A DNA stretch of 64,000 nucleotides from the IMG/VR virus record IMGVR_UViG_3300020596_000020, positions 1 to 64,000 of that record. One strand, given 5' to 3'. This DNA is from a virus. Under the pieces are notes generated by a model. The model saw nothing but the letters and a program-made list of their open reading frames with translations, was not told where the DNA came from and made no database searches. Below are positions 8,540 to 16,608 of the stretch, in pieces (within the stretch, counting starts at the first letter, position 1; every line of letters starts with the position of its first letter). A program made the position numbers and the translations under genes.

Positions 8540-9733
8540 TCAATCGTCCTCGTCGTCATCACAGTTCTCAGACTCCTTACCAATCAGACGCTCTATGCGC
8601 TTCTGCAAGTCATCGAGCGTGGCGAGCGCTTTCTCGGGGCCGAGCAACTTCCGACGGATGATGTACTCGTTCACGAACGCGACGGGCCAGTTTTTCACGA
8701 CTTCGAATGCGTCGTCGAACTCGCCGAGCATGCCGTGCACTGCAGTCGCGTCAAGCTTCGCGACTTCAATGAGTTCATCGAAGCGACCTGGTCGAAGGAG
8801 CGCCGGCTGTAAGTGATTGATGTGATTGACCGTCGCGAACACGAAACGCACGCGCTTATGCAGGTTCTCCAAGGTCTCAAGCAGAGCAACCTGCGAGATC
8901 GCGCGGTCGAGATCGTCGAAGATAACAACGTCAGGGTCGAAGATCTTGATCATCTCGCCGAGCGACTCGCTGCCGAGGTCGCCGACGTCTTCAACACGCA
9001 CACGAAGGCTACGAAGCTTCAGGATGTCGCAGAGTGTGCGAGAGATGGTGGACTTCCCGGATCCCGGAGGACCGTAGAACAGAATGGTTCTGTTGACGTT
9101 CTGCTCCATGCACTTCTTGAGATATGGAGCGTACTCCGTGGCGAATTCGGAGCTAGCCGGCGCAACGAGGTCATCGGTCGCAACGCGTAGCTGATCGAAC
9201 CCACTGTGACCGCGCTTCCCGCGCTTCCCGTCAGGTGCGTTGGTGGTAAGAACGATACGAGTGAGGTCAACGGTTTTCCAGAGCATCTCGCGCGCAAACT
9301 TGACGGACTCGTCGAACGTGCTGACGTGCGCCAAGATCTCGGTGACGTGGTGGTCTTCATCGCCGCCTTTCACCCACCCGATGCGAACGTTAGACTCGGA
9401 GATGAAGTACGCGTACGTCTCGCCGGACCGGTTGACACGCAATTTAGATGTCATCCGCGGCTCAAGGATCTCAAGCAGCTGTGTCTTGATGCAAGTCGGG
9501 AACATCGGCTTCCACTCGGTGACGGGGAGAACCTCAGCGTAGTAGATGTCACTAGCCGACAGAGTGCGAGCCACGGCCATCGCAGCGCGCGTGATGTTTA
9601 TCGGGCCAGGGTTCTCAACGACCTCACCGATGATCTTGACGGTCTCCATGCCACGCTCGAGAATCTCGTCCCAGCCAGAGTTGCTGAGGCGACGGACGTA
9701 CAGGTCAAATTTCAGTTTCAGGTCGTCATTCAT
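8540..9733 (-). CDS. AAA+ ATPase
   Basis: 397 aa. The C-terminal half is a single AAA+ module: Walker A GPPGSGKS at 221-228, Walker B VVIFDDLD at 269-276, a sensor-1 region around residue 300 (VFATVNHINHL), and RPGRFDE at 314-320, as in BCS1, FtsH and proteasomal ATPases. The N-terminal 180 residues are not recognised and may bind the target. The start overlaps the stop of the glycosylase gene by 4 nt, so translation is probably coupled. It could be a remodelling ATPase for a DNA or virion complex. No protease domain is fused. Confidence 0.9.
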   Translation of the reverse strand: MNDDLKLKFDLYVRRLSNSGWDEILERGMETVKIIGEVVENPGPINITRAAMAVARTLSASDIYYAEVLPVTEWKPMFPTCIKTQLLEILEPRMTSKLRVNRSGETYAYFISESNVRIGWVKGGDEDHHVTEILAHVSTFDESVKFAREMLWKTVDLTRIVLTTNAPDGKRGKRGHSGFDQLRVATDDLVAPASSEFATEYAPYLKKCMEQNVNRTILFYGPPGSGKSTISRTLCDILKLRSLRVRVEDVGDLGSESLGEMIKIFDPDVVIFDDLDRAISQVALLETLENLHKRVRFVFATVNHINHLQPALLRPGRFDELIEVAKLDATAVHGMLGEFDDAFEVVKNWPVAFVNEYIIRRKLLGPEKALATLDDLQKRIERLIGKESENCDDDEDD

Positions 9734-10542
9734 GTTTGAACTGCGGGTACGTACCAGACGGTGCGCCCATTCTTGTCCTTTTTGCGTTCTACCGGGTTGC
9801 CATGCGGATCGTGTGTCTTACCGTAGATCTCTAGAAAATCAACCTGATCTCCTCTGTTACCGTCCCCGTCATAAAAGTTCTCGAGAGTGGCTCCACCACG
9901 GGCATAGGACTCCTTCATCACTGTAGCAACAGTCTGACAGAGGCGAATCGTGTCGGCGTAGACGATGTCTCGATAGCTTTTCCACGGGTCAATCTTTGCG
10001 CGATACATTGTTTCTGCGCGAATGTAGTTGCCCACACCAGCAAAGACATTCTGATCGAGCATCACCTCACAGATTGGTGTGACTCGTCTCACGTATTTTG
10101 TTGCGCGAGCGAAGATCTTTCCGTAGCCACCAGGATCCTGTAAAGGATCCCAACCTAACTCATCCAACTTCGACGTTGCTTCACGAGTGTCGACAACTTT
10201 AAAGTTGCCGAAGCGACGTTGATCGATATAGTAAATCGGTATGATGCCACGTGTCGGCGGCCATTCGCAGCCGAGTTTGAGAGCCGCATGCTTACCATCA
10301 GCACGCGACCATAAGCCACTCATTCCAAGCGTTGAGACGGCCGAGATGTCTCCTTCAAAGTCAAGAACCATCACCTTGCCACGACAACGAACGTTGATGC
10401 ACTTCTTGTTTTGCAGCTCCGTGAGTCGTTCAATCGGTTGCTTGACGAAGCGGCCTGCGAAGTCGATGCTGCGGATGATACAGCCCTCAATGTTGCTCTT
10501 CAGCCAATCAGCGGTTTTTCGAACTTCAGGGCCTTCCGGCAA
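9730..10542 (-). CDS. Fpg/Nei-family DNA glycosylase-lyase, zincless type
   Basis: 270 aa. The start is TTG at 10540-10542, chosen because the family needs Pro2 directly after the initiator Met as catalytic nucleophile; here the product starts MPEGPEV. An AAGGTG-like ribosome site lies upstream. The helix-two-turn-helix (AGVGNYIRAE) is present. The C-terminal beta-hairpin (GRTVWYVPAVQT) keeps the finger's shape, but the four zinc-binding cysteines are missing, as in known zincless Fpg and Nei relatives. It should excise oxidised bases and nick the strand. It shares an operon with the AAA+ ATPase. Confidence 0.92.
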   Translation of the reverse strand: MPEGPEVRKTADWLKSNIEGCIIRSIDFAGRFVKQPIERLTELQNKKCINVRCRGKVMVLDFEGDISAVSTLGMSGLWSRADGKHAALKLGCEWPPTRGIIPIYYIDQRRFGNFKVVDTREATSKLDELGWDPLQDPGGYGKIFARATKYVRRVTPICEVMLDQNVFAGVGNYIRAETMYRAKIDPWKSYRDIVYADTIRLCQTVATVMKESYARGGATLENFYDGDGNRGDQVDFLEIYGKTHDPHGNPVERKKDKNGRTVWYVPAVQT

Positions 10543-10770
10543 AATAACACCTTTTCATGACGTTCAGTGTAGCGCGCTCGCGTAGCAACAACCCTCTTTT
10601 CATCCTTTGCGTTCGAGAGAAAGGTTCTCGAACATTCACGATACCCTATGTCAATGACAGTTAAAAAGAAGCTGCAGCCTATGAAGGCATAGTGTCTCGT
10701 TCTTCTATTTAGTGTCGGGCGTCTAAGCACGTCTAATTCAGCGCGTGAATGTCTCGACGAGCTGCTGAGA
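10543..10770. promoter_or_regulatory. Divergent intergenic region with inverted repeat
   Basis: 228 bp separate the minus-strand glycosylase operon from a plus-strand set of small genes, so both promoters probably lie here. A perfect 8-bp inverted repeat (GTTCGAGA/TCTCGAAC, 10611-10633) and a short TGTCA-A-TGACA palindrome near 10650 are visible. No T-run follows either. I could not identify a convincing -35/-10 pair. Confidence 0.45.
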
Positions 10771-11031
10771 GTGCGACACAAGATTGGTACAGCGATGCTT
10801 GGCTCTAGTCTTTCGCAAAGAGAAATGGTGACGTATCTTGTCGAGAACTACGTGACTGTTATGTTGTCATTTATCGAGCTGATTAAGGTTACAGAGGATC
10901 CGAGTGTTGCGCATGCAATTGCTTTGAAGCAGCAACTCGAAGACTTGCGATATAAGCTCGAGGAGGTCACGAAGGATCTCTCCGAGCATGAGAGACGTTA
11001 CATGCACGAAGACAACGGAAACTTCTATTGA
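10771..11031 (+). CDS. Small coiled-coil protein
   Basis: 86 aa from GTG at 10771; an ATG at 10795 is an alternative start. The second half is a probable coiled coil (LKQQLEDLRYKLEEVTKDLS). It is the first gene of the plus-strand island, and its stop overlaps the next gene's ATG (TGATG). Function unknown. Confidence 0.6.
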   Translation: MRHKIGTAMLGSSLSQREMVTYLVENYVTVMLSFIELIKVTEDPSVAHAIALKQQLEDLRYKLEEVTKDLSEHERRYMHEDNGNFY

Positions 11032-11267
11032 TGCGGAGTTGGCAAAACGGTCACTGGATCGAGATAGCGTCGCGCAATCGCTTCGACAGCCGCTCGGGCT
11101 TCTTCATCGCGAAGGCTCACGAAGCAGAGCTCATCTTCGACATGATCACGTTTACGATCATCAAGAACTGTTATGGTAGCTGCGATTTGACCTCTCAACA
11201 AGCCTACGACACGCTCACCGAGTGCATCGAATACGCTGACACACGCATCTTGTTACTCGTAGACTAA
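11031..11267 (+). CDS. Small unknown protein
   Basis: 78 aa, ATG at 11031-11033 overlapping the previous stop by one base. Contains FDMITFTIIKNCYGSC and an acidic C-terminus. No recognised domain. Second gene of the plus-strand island. Confidence 0.6.
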   Translation: MRSWQNGHWIEIASRNRFDSRSGFFIAKAHEAELIFDMITFTIIKNCYGSCDLTSQQAYDTLTECIEYADTRILLLVD

Positions 11268-11279
11268 CGTAGTTGTATA

Positions 11280-11426
11280 ATGCAGACTTTCAAGTACATC
11301 CTTCAAGCGTTCGGCGCTACACTGTTCGTCGTTCTCCTCGTCATGTTCATCTGGTCGCTCTCACAGCCGCCGGTGATCGAGGGTCCCATGCCTCCGATGC
11401 CCGCTCTCAACAACCTGAGGAACTGA
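11280..11426 (+). CDS. Small single-pass membrane protein (48 aa)
   Basis: ATG at 11280-11282, TGA at 11424-11426. The sequence has one hydrophobic helix (ALFVVLLVMFIW-type, residues 12-27) followed by a short Pro-rich tail (PPVIEGPMPPMPA). The stop overlaps the next gene's ATG (TGATG). Its size, topology and position beside lysis-like genes would suit a holin or small envelope protein, but that is only inference. Confidence 0.55.
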   Translation: MQTFKYILQAFGATLFVVLLVMFIWSLSQPPVIEGPMPPMPALNNLRN

Positions 11427-11578
11427 TGGAAACACAAGGTAAGAAAGAGATCCAAGAAGCCGTCATCACGGCGGCGCTCGTGACGGTCGCAACCGGAATT
11501 ATCGGCATTGGTTTCGAGCTCGTTAAGCGACGTCTCTTCAAGAAAGAAGAACCGAAGCCTACGTCGGACAAGAAGTGA
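11426..11578 (+). CDS. Small membrane protein (50 aa)
   Basis: Start ATG at 11426-11428 (METQGKKEIQEA), overlapping the upstream stop. A longer frame to 11273 is rejected because it is antiphase to the 48-aa gene. A hydrophobic helix (AVITAALVTVATGIIGIGF) is followed by a basic tail (KRRLFKKEEPK), implying an N-out/C-in orientation. Function unknown; a phage holin is one possibility. Confidence 0.55.
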   Translation: METQGKKEIQEAVITAALVTVATGIIGIGFELVKRRLFKKEEPKPTSDKK

Positions 11579-11907
11579 TCATCTATACAGTCACGGTCTT
11601 CAAACACTTCGACCAGTCACGAGAAGACTACGGCAAGAACAGACAACGTACTTGGGGTTACTACGTCACGTTCGAAGAAGCTGAGAAGTCCATCGTCAAC
11701 AACTGGGGTGACATGTTCGAGAACAATTACTATGACATGGCGCTTATCGAAAAAGTGCCTGAGGGTATCTGCATTTGCAGCGAGATGATCCAATGGTTCA
11801 AGGCGACGTTCATGCCGCATGTGCCAGGTCTCTACCGCGAGCCAGACGTTCAACGATGCGACGCACCTGCTTGGTGTGCTAGCACAGTTAATTGGTCGAT
11901 GGGCTAG
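11575..11907 (+). CDS. Small unknown protein
   Basis: 110 aa, GTG start at 11575 overlapping the previous TGA (GTGA). Begins MIIYTVTVFKHFDQSRE and has an aromatic-rich middle (GYYVTFEEAEKSIVNNWGD). It ends 4 nt inside the convergent metzincin gene. No recognised domain; last gene of the plus-strand island. Confidence 0.65.
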   Translation: MIIYTVTVFKHFDQSREDYGKNRQRTWGYYVTFEEAEKSIVNNWGDMFENNYYDMALIEKVPEGICICSEMIQWFKATFMPHVPGLYREPDVQRCDAPAWCASTVNWSMG

Positions 11908-12557
11908 CGCTCTCGACAGTCGTTGAACATCTCGATTTTGCAAGACCATACTCTGCAGAACTCACGTAGATCGTCTCGCTCCCAAGTAATCGGGGTCGTC
12001 GGGAACGTTGGCGCGTATGTTTGCATTAGCCCTAACTCAACATGCTCGAGTCCGATCGTGTGACCGAACTCGTGCGCGGCGACCCAAACAACCATCTCAG
12101 GCTCGTCGATCCTGTCGATGACGAGAAAGACCCAATGAATGCCGGGTTGCGTGAGCCCAAGCAGGTTCTCATCCTCATTGTTGAAGGCCGCTTTCATCGT
12201 AGAGCTGCGCACCGCCATCACAACGTTGTCGCCACGAATGGTCGCTCGCAGCAGGCCGGCTTGGTCGGGGATGAAGTCCCACACGATCGTCAACTTGACA
12301 AGCCCGCACGACGTGCGGTCGAGGTCAATTAGTGACTTCTCAATGCCTTCCTTGAAGATGAGGTCAAGATCTGCTTGACCGTGGAACATCGCAGTGATCA
12401 CAGGTGTCTTCGCCTTCCCGTACTGTGTGATCTCACCCCACCGTGAGCTAGCGGCGAACGCGTAAGATTGAGTTTGCGGTTTCGAAGGGCAAAACACGAC
12501 CCCCGCTACTAGCGCGACGATCAGCGCGCCGTAAGCTTTAACGTCGACCCAGCGCAC
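11904..12557 (-). CDS. Secreted metzincin (matrixin-like) zinc protease
   Basis: 217 aa. An N-terminal hydrophobic signal or anchor (GALIVALVAGVVF) precedes the mature part. The zinc motif AHEFGHTIGLEH (HExxHxxGxxH) is complete and is followed by a Met-turn candidate (GLMQTYAP), defining the metzincin clan. The probable GTG start overlaps the lysozyme-like gene by 20 nt. It is probably exported and may act on envelope or extracellular proteins. A second metzincin of similar layout lies at 59486. Confidence 0.88.
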   Translation of the reverse strand: MRWVDVKAYGALIVALVAGVVFCPSKPQTQSYAFAASSRWGEITQYGKAKTPVITAMFHGQADLDLIFKEGIEKSLIDLDRTSCGLVKLTIVWDFIPDQAGLLRATIRGDNVVMAVRSSTMKAAFNNEDENLLGLTQPGIHWVFLVIDRIDEPEMVVWVAAHEFGHTIGLEHVELGLMQTYAPTFPTTPITWERDDLREFCRVWSCKIEMFNDCRER

Positions 12558-13680
12558 GAAGCACGACCTCCATCATAATCTTGATGAAACCCATGATGAT
12601 CTCGACGATGCCACCGTTCGGGCGCACAACAACGTCAAGTGACGGTGGTGTCGAAGGAATAGACGGCTCCGAGGGAATCGGCGAAGACTCCGGGGTCGGC
12701 ACGACCGACAAGTCCTCCAAGACGACCCACGGCTGCAGGTCGGGTGTCATAAACACGGGGACAACAGGCACCGACGGCAACGGCGGCGAAGTAGGCGCAG
12801 TGACGGCCCAGGAGCGCGCGACGAGGCCAGCATACGTCGGCAGCTTCACACCGAACGCGCGCTCTACAAGAGGCATCTTGGCCGACCAACGGGCCTTCCA
12901 GACGTCGATGCCGCCGTTGACCACGACGTCTCGCAGAACCTCTAGACACCAATCGGGAGAGAACTTAGATTTGCTGTTGTTCTTGGCTATCTCGTAACGC
13001 TTGACAACAATCGCCGGCGCGTTGACCGCGTACGCGAGCAGCAGAGCTCGAGTCGCTCCAACATACCCATCGTCGACGACGTTCACGTTGAACAGCTCAG
13101 CACGTAGACTTCCCCACGTGAAATCAGACATCAAGCGACGCAGACAGTACTCGCTTTGAGCTTCGACCGCGCCTGGGATGTACCAGACGTTCGCCATACA
13201 AGCCGCCCACGTTTTGGCGCGATTCTTCTTACCTTCATTGAAACTGCCAAAGGTGTTGCCTTGAGCGTCGCCAAAGAAGAGCTCACGCTGCTGTCTAACA
13301 GTTGTGACCGGCTGAGCGTTTGTGCTGAAGCGCCAATCGTTGCCAACCTTCAAAAAGTTTGCGTTCGACAGATTGAGCGCCGGCTGCAGCGCCTCAAGCA
13401 AAGGTTCGAGCCCGCACTTCTCAGCGACCTCACCGAGCATGCGCGTGACGCCGAATTGCGGAGCCACATCGATGAACTGCATGGCGCCGACGCTGAGCAG
13501 GCCACTGTCGTACATGTTGATTGCATCATAATGTCCACCTTCGGCGGCTGCAGTTATGGAAAGTACTTTTTTGGCGAACGAATCGATTCGCTCGGCTATT
13601 GGTGTTTTGATTGTGCCACCAAAAAAAGGGCCTTCCTGCGAGTGATAGCGACCCCAGCCGATCTTCGCGACGACGATCAC
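12538..13680 (-). CDS. Lysozyme-like muralytic protein with C-terminal hydrophobic helix
   Basis: 380 aa, GTG start overlapping the upstream stop (GTGA). Residues 44-67 (AAAEGGHYDAINMYDSG, then SVGAMQF) resemble the catalytic Glu segment of lysozyme-fold muramidases and transglycosylases, with Glu47 as candidate acid. The domain ends about residue 270. A Pro/Ser-rich linker follows (about 280-345), then a hydrophobic C-terminal helix (IVEIIMGFIKIMMEVVLRAL) that could hold it in a membrane or virion. It is the best endolysin or virion-lysin candidate here. No close family name can be assigned without a search. Confidence 0.65.
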   Translation of the reverse strand: MIVVAKIGWGRYHSQEGPFFGGTIKTPIAERIDSFAKKVLSITAAAEGGHYDAINMYDSGLLSVGAMQFIDVAPQFGVTRMLGEVAEKCGLEPLLEALQPALNLSNANFLKVGNDWRFSTNAQPVTTVRQQRELFFGDAQGNTFGSFNEGKKNRAKTWAACMANVWYIPGAVEAQSEYCLRRLMSDFTWGSLRAELFNVNVVDDGYVGATRALLLAYAVNAPAIVVKRYEIAKNNSKSKFSPDWCLEVLRDVVVNGGIDVWKARWSAKMPLVERAFGVKLPTYAGLVARSWAVTAPTSPPLPSVPVVPVFMTPDLQPWVVLEDLSVVPTPESSPIPSEPSIPSTPPSLDVVVRPNGGIVEIIMGFIKIMMEVVLRALGRR

Positions 13681-14192
13681 AGTTTCACCGCCGTGTTCTT
13701 GACATCGTTCTTGCAGTGCAAGTAACCTTGCGTGAACGAGGCTGGATCAGCGACCTGACCGGCGGCCCGCCGAGCGGCGACTTCGAACGCGTTGTCGTTG
13801 TACAGCTTCTCGCCAGCGCAGTAGCTGATGAACGAGGAGGCCGCATAAAGAATCGGCTGGAGGAAGCCGAGCGTATGCATTTGATGAACGTGGTGTAACT
13901 CATGATTGAGCGTGATGAGCCCATTCTGAGCGGCACGCTTGAGCACGACCGTTGAGCCAACGCAATGACCAGCCCAGTTCCGCCAGTACTTGTTGACGAA
14001 GTCAGGCGCCTTGTCAGCATTGAGTGTGAACACGAGGCCAATACCCAACGGGCTCTTGTCAGCTGGGGCAGTCTCGACCCCATGATAGCTGTACCACCCA
14101 AGCGCCCAGAATGGCAGTAGATAGAAGAGGCCAGTCAAGACGGTGACAGGCGCGGCGAAGACGATCCCAAGATACAGACGTGCGCGGCTCAT
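13677..14192 (-). CDS. Membrane protein with HExxH motif
   Basis: 171 aa. An N-terminal hydrophobic segment (YLGIVFAAPVTVLTGLFYLLPFWALG) is followed by a soluble part with LNHELHHVHQMHTLGFLQP, containing HExxH and extra histidines typical of zinc peptidases. A second hydrophobic stretch (PILYAASSFISYCAG) follows, then ENAFEVAARRAA-like acidic helix that could supply the third ligand. Neighbouring genes encode a lysozyme-like protein and a metzincin. Protease activity is inferred. Confidence 0.6.
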   Translation of the reverse strand: MSRARLYLGIVFAAPVTVLTGLFYLLPFWALGWYSYHGVETAPADKSPLGIGLVFTLNADKAPDFVNKYWRNWAGHCVGSTVVLKRAAQNGLITLNHELHHVHQMHTLGFLQPILYAASSFISYCAGEKLYNDNAFEVAARRAAGQVADPASFTQGYLHCKNDVKNTAVKL

Positions 14193-14340
14193 GTCGCTTA
14201 AGTTAGCGTCGCTTCAGATCTCGTGCGTGCGTCGCGCGAATTATTGAACGTCCCTAATCAGATTCACACGAACGATGCGCGTCTCACCGATATCAAGATC
14301 CATATTCAGGTGATAGAGCGACGTTCGACATGTTACAAAA
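14193..14340. other. Gap without a confident gene
   Basis: 148 bp between the HExxH membrane protein and the 124-aa unknown. Only a 20-codon minus-strand frame is seen. It may hold a promoter for the 14192 to 11904 operon, but no clear -10/-35 pair was identified. Confidence 0.3.
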
Positions 14341-14715
14341 TTAGAAGAACTTGTACATCTCCGTCCACTCCTGCATCTGCACGTAACGTTGCCCGAAAGA
14401 CACGCCGTCCGCGTTCTTTGTTAGGTCGAAGATCCACCAGCCGTCGCAGCGACGAGACAGCTCCATGAGACCATGTTGCTGACTCATTGACAAACCAGCG
14501 CCGTATGATCTCCCCTCGAACGCTGCGGCGAAGAGAGAGTACTCCAGACTGACTTCCCAGCCAGCACAATATTCCTCTTCGCTAATTTCACTCATCAAGG
14601 CGGCGAGCTCCAACGCAGCCGAGAAGTCGGGACAGTCAGCAGCAGAAAGCTTGCTGTGTGACATGTGCATGCCCCAGAAATCATTCACATCGCACTCTCT
14701 GACCCATTCGCTCAT
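14341..14715 (-). CDS. Unknown protein
   Basis: 124 aa, ATG start, acidic and aromatic. Contains the segments MSEISEEEYCAGWEVSLEY and LMELSRRCDGWWIFD. No recognised domain. It stands apart from its neighbours, with 140-150 bp gaps on both sides. Confidence 0.65.
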   Translation of the reverse strand: MSEWVRECDVNDFWGMHMSHSKLSAADCPDFSAALELAALMSEISEEEYCAGWEVSLEYSLFAAAFEGRSYGAGLSMSQQHGLMELSRRCDGWWIFDLTKNADGVSFGQRYVQMQEWTEMYKFF

Positions 14716-14821
14716 ACAGGCATTTTATCAGATATCAGGGAGATTGCGAACCGTCTCAGTTACACTCGGTCCGACCATTAACTGCTCGTCGGTCAACGAT
14801 CTACTCGTAATCTCTAACACA

Positions 14822-14881
14822 CATAAGCTGCGAACTTTGATACCCTGTCATAACTCAGCTCTTGGAATGTGAAGATGACGG
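14822..14881 (-). pseudogene. Remnant of a DNA-ligase C-terminus
   Basis: The minus strand reads VIFTFQELSYDRVSKFAAYV and then a stop. This matches the last part of the intact ligase at 16609 (VTFSFQELSDDGVPKFAAFL), with clear nucleotide identity over about 60 bp (for example CAAGAGCTGAG and AAGTTCGCAGCTT shared). It therefore looks like a leftover from duplication, recombination or gene replacement. It overlaps the doubtful 75-aa frame at 14855 in another phase. Confidence 0.7.
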
Positions 14882-15082
14882 CGCGGCGCACTCTTCGCAC
14901 TCGGCGTAATGACCATCCGATTGCTTTGCCGAACTACTTTTGTCAACTACGAACCAGAAGAACGGAGCGCCTCGCCAAAAGCGGATACCCCACGAGCGAA
15001 ACTTACCTTGTCGTTGGCCGTTGCAGTAACCGAGGTGCTTCCACCACGAGCGAATGCGAGCGGTCACTCTGCAGCGGCTCAC
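14855..15082 (-). CDS. Doubtful small protein
   Basis: 75 aa, begins MSRCRVTARIRSWWKHLGYC and contains AECEEC. It is positioned like a gene between neighbours on the same strand. However, its 3' end lies in another phase over the ligase-like remnant, so it may be a chance or chimeric frame. No domain recognised. Confidence 0.35.
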   Translation of the reverse strand: MSRCRVTARIRSWWKHLGYCNGQRQGKFRSWGIRFWRGAPFFWFVVDKSSSAKQSDGHYAECEECAAPSSSHSKS

Positions 15083-15104
15083 GTGCCGCCTCCTCTCACC
15101 GTCG

Positions 15105-15392
15105 TCACGTCATCTCTCCCTTACTGACTGCGCCGGCCGGCTGCGCCGCGAGGCATGCGGGGTGGTTGCGTCGGCACCCGCGACGTCCCCCGCAGGTTTC
15201 GTAGCCACCCTCGTGATGGTCCGAATGACAGTGCTCGCAGAAGGACACGACGCCCCCACAAGGAACCCCAACCGAGCGATCGAACGGAGCGAAGCATTCG
15301 TGCCTGTTCGCTCCGTACATCGTCTCGGTCGGCGTGAAGTTGTCGCATGGTTGGCAGTGCTCAGCGCTCGCGTTCCATGAATCGGTCATCAC
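15105..15392 (-). CDS. Cys/His-rich small protein, putative zinc binder
   Basis: 95 aa with eight Cys and several His in closely spaced pairs (HCQPC, FCEHCHSDHH, ETCGGRRGC). That pattern suggests one or two structural zinc sites. It overlaps the upstream gene's stop by 4 nt. Function unknown. Confidence 0.6.
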   Translation of the reverse strand: MMTDSWNASAEHCQPCDNFTPTETMYGANRHECFAPFDRSVGVPCGGVVSFCEHCHSDHHEGGYETCGGRRGCRRNHPACLAAQPAGAVSKGEMT

Positions 15393-15568
15393 TTGGTCGC
15401 CTCGCGCTGCCGTCCGTTCGCCAAGTCACGCTCGTACGCCGTCCGGCACGACTTCGCGATGGCCTCCAACCATGTGACTTGCCGAACGTCGTCGTCGTCG
15501 TCGAGCAAGTTCTCGCCCCACCCATTCAGAGAGAGTCGAGCTAATCGCCTGAATGTCGGGGCGGTCAT
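15389..15568 (-). CDS. Small unknown protein (59 aa)
   Basis: ATG at 15566-15568 overlaps the stop of the pentapeptide-repeat gene (ATGA), so the longer frame to 15775 is rejected. Contains an acidic run (NLLDDDDDVRQV) and a basic C-terminus. No domain recognised. Confidence 0.6.
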   Translation of the reverse strand: MTAPTFRRLARLSLNGWGENLLDDDDDVRQVTWLEAIAKSCRTAYERDLANGRQREATK

Positions 15569-16305
15569 GTCATCACCTTCGCGCGATCCAGAAACCACTG
15601 CGCGATCACCGCAGCCACGTACGCCGCACTCGTGTTGGTGAGCGGCGTGTCGCCCTTCGAGATCTGGAGAAACCAGCGCTCGGCCGGACGAGAGCCGTCC
15701 GGGAGCAGGTCGAGCGTGAGAGATGTGTAATGCTCGTGACGAAGATGCGCGATCGTGCCGACGAGGCACGTACACTCGCCTTCGTAGTGCGCGCCGTCGA
15801 CCGTGCCAGCCCAGAGCGCAGCGAGCAGGCCGGGTACCTCGTTCGGTGCCGCGTCGAGGATCTTACGGAGATCCTCGCGGACCGGCTTGAGATAGTCGAT
15901 CCCCACAGGGACGCCCCGGGCGCGGAACAGATTGGCGCCGCTGATGTCGACGCCGATGAGGTCGGCGCCGCAAAAATTAGCGCCATCAAGGCTTGCGTCT
16001 CGTAGGTTGGCGTCTCGTAGGTTGGCGTCTCGTAGGTTGGCGTCTCGTAGATCGACGCCGTAGAGGTTAGCGCCGCGGAGGTCTGCGCAGTAGAGGTTAG
16101 TGCCGTAGAGGTTAGCGCGGAGGAGATTGGCGCCGCGGAGGCGTGCGCTGCGGAGGTCGGCGTAGCGGAGGTCGGCATCGCGAAGGTCGACGCCGTAGAG
16201 GTTAGCGTCGCGGAGGCGTGCGTCTCGGAGGTCGGCGTTGCGCAGCGTGTCGACCTCCGCCGAGTACAGGATGGCGCCAGCGATGCTCTTGATCTCGATG
16301 GTCAT
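15565..16305 (-). CDS. Pentapeptide-repeat protein
   Basis: 246 aa from the ATG at 16303-16305, overlapping the upstream stop (ATGA). Residues of about 20-125 are continuous A(D/N)LRx-type pentapeptides (LRDADLRYADLRSARLRGAN), which form a right-handed quadrilateral beta-helix. A C-terminal region of about 120 residues is different and may be a separate domain. Such proteins can mimic DNA (for example the Qnr/MfpA gyrase group), but most have no known role, so no target is claimed. The DNA contains exact 15-bp tandem copies (16000-16050). Confidence 0.88.
   Translation of the reverse strand: MTIEIKSIAGAILYSAEVDTLRNADLRDARLRDANLYGVDLRDADLRYADLRSARLRGANLLRANLYGTNLYCADLRGANLYGVDLRDANLRDANLRDANLRDASLDGANFCGADLIGVDISGANLFRARGVPVGIDYLKPVREDLRKILDAAPNEVPGLLAALWAGTVDGAHYEGECTCLVGTIAHLRHEHYTSLTLDLLPDGSRPAERWFLQISKGDTPLTNTSAAYVAAVIAQWFLDRAKVMT
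15997..16050. repeat. 15-bp tandem repeat within pentapeptide gene
   Basis: About four nearly identical units of cgtctcgtaggttgg encode repeated LRDAN pentapeptides. The near-perfect DNA identity means recent slippage or unequal exchange rather than ancient divergence. Confidence 0.85.
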
Positions 16306-16550
16306 TTCGCCTCCCACTCGAGACACTCGACGATGGTGAGATCAATAGGATCGTCAACCCATCCGTGGTCACCTGAAGTTGCGTAATGAGCTTGGTACGT
16401 GTCATACGCGTGTTGACGACGCTTCTTGACACATTTTGGGTCAGCGAGTGGCTCAGAGTTGTTCGCCTGCGCCGGCCTTGTGTCGATGCGTGCAGTATAC
16501 AGGAACACGGCGAGAGCCATGCCCACGAAAATCCAGATAAACTTGCTCAT
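16302..16550 (-). CDS. Small exported or membrane-anchored protein
   Basis: 82 aa from the ATG at 16548-16550. The N-terminus (MSKFIWIFVGMALAVFLYTA) is a signal peptide or anchor. The mature part has two Cys and ends DLTIVECLEWEAK. The longer frame to 16661 would overlap the ligase. Function unknown. Confidence 0.6.
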   Translation of the reverse strand: MSKFIWIFVGMALAVFLYTARIDTRPAQANNSEPLADPKCVKKRRQHAYDTYQAHYATSGDHGWVDDPIDLTIVECLEWEAK

Positions 16551-16608
16551 TTGCGACAGGGTGACCAGACGGGTTGAACGTTGACAAACTCGTAGGACTA
16601 TTCTAAGC

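Noticed and set aside
10500-10781. 93-codon minus-strand frame over the intergenic region
   Set aside because: It overlaps the glycosylase start in another phase, covers the divergent promoter region and has no protein-like pattern.
15997-16050. CRISPR-like repeat
   Set aside because: The units are contiguous without spacers and encode pentapeptides, so it is a coding tandem repeat.
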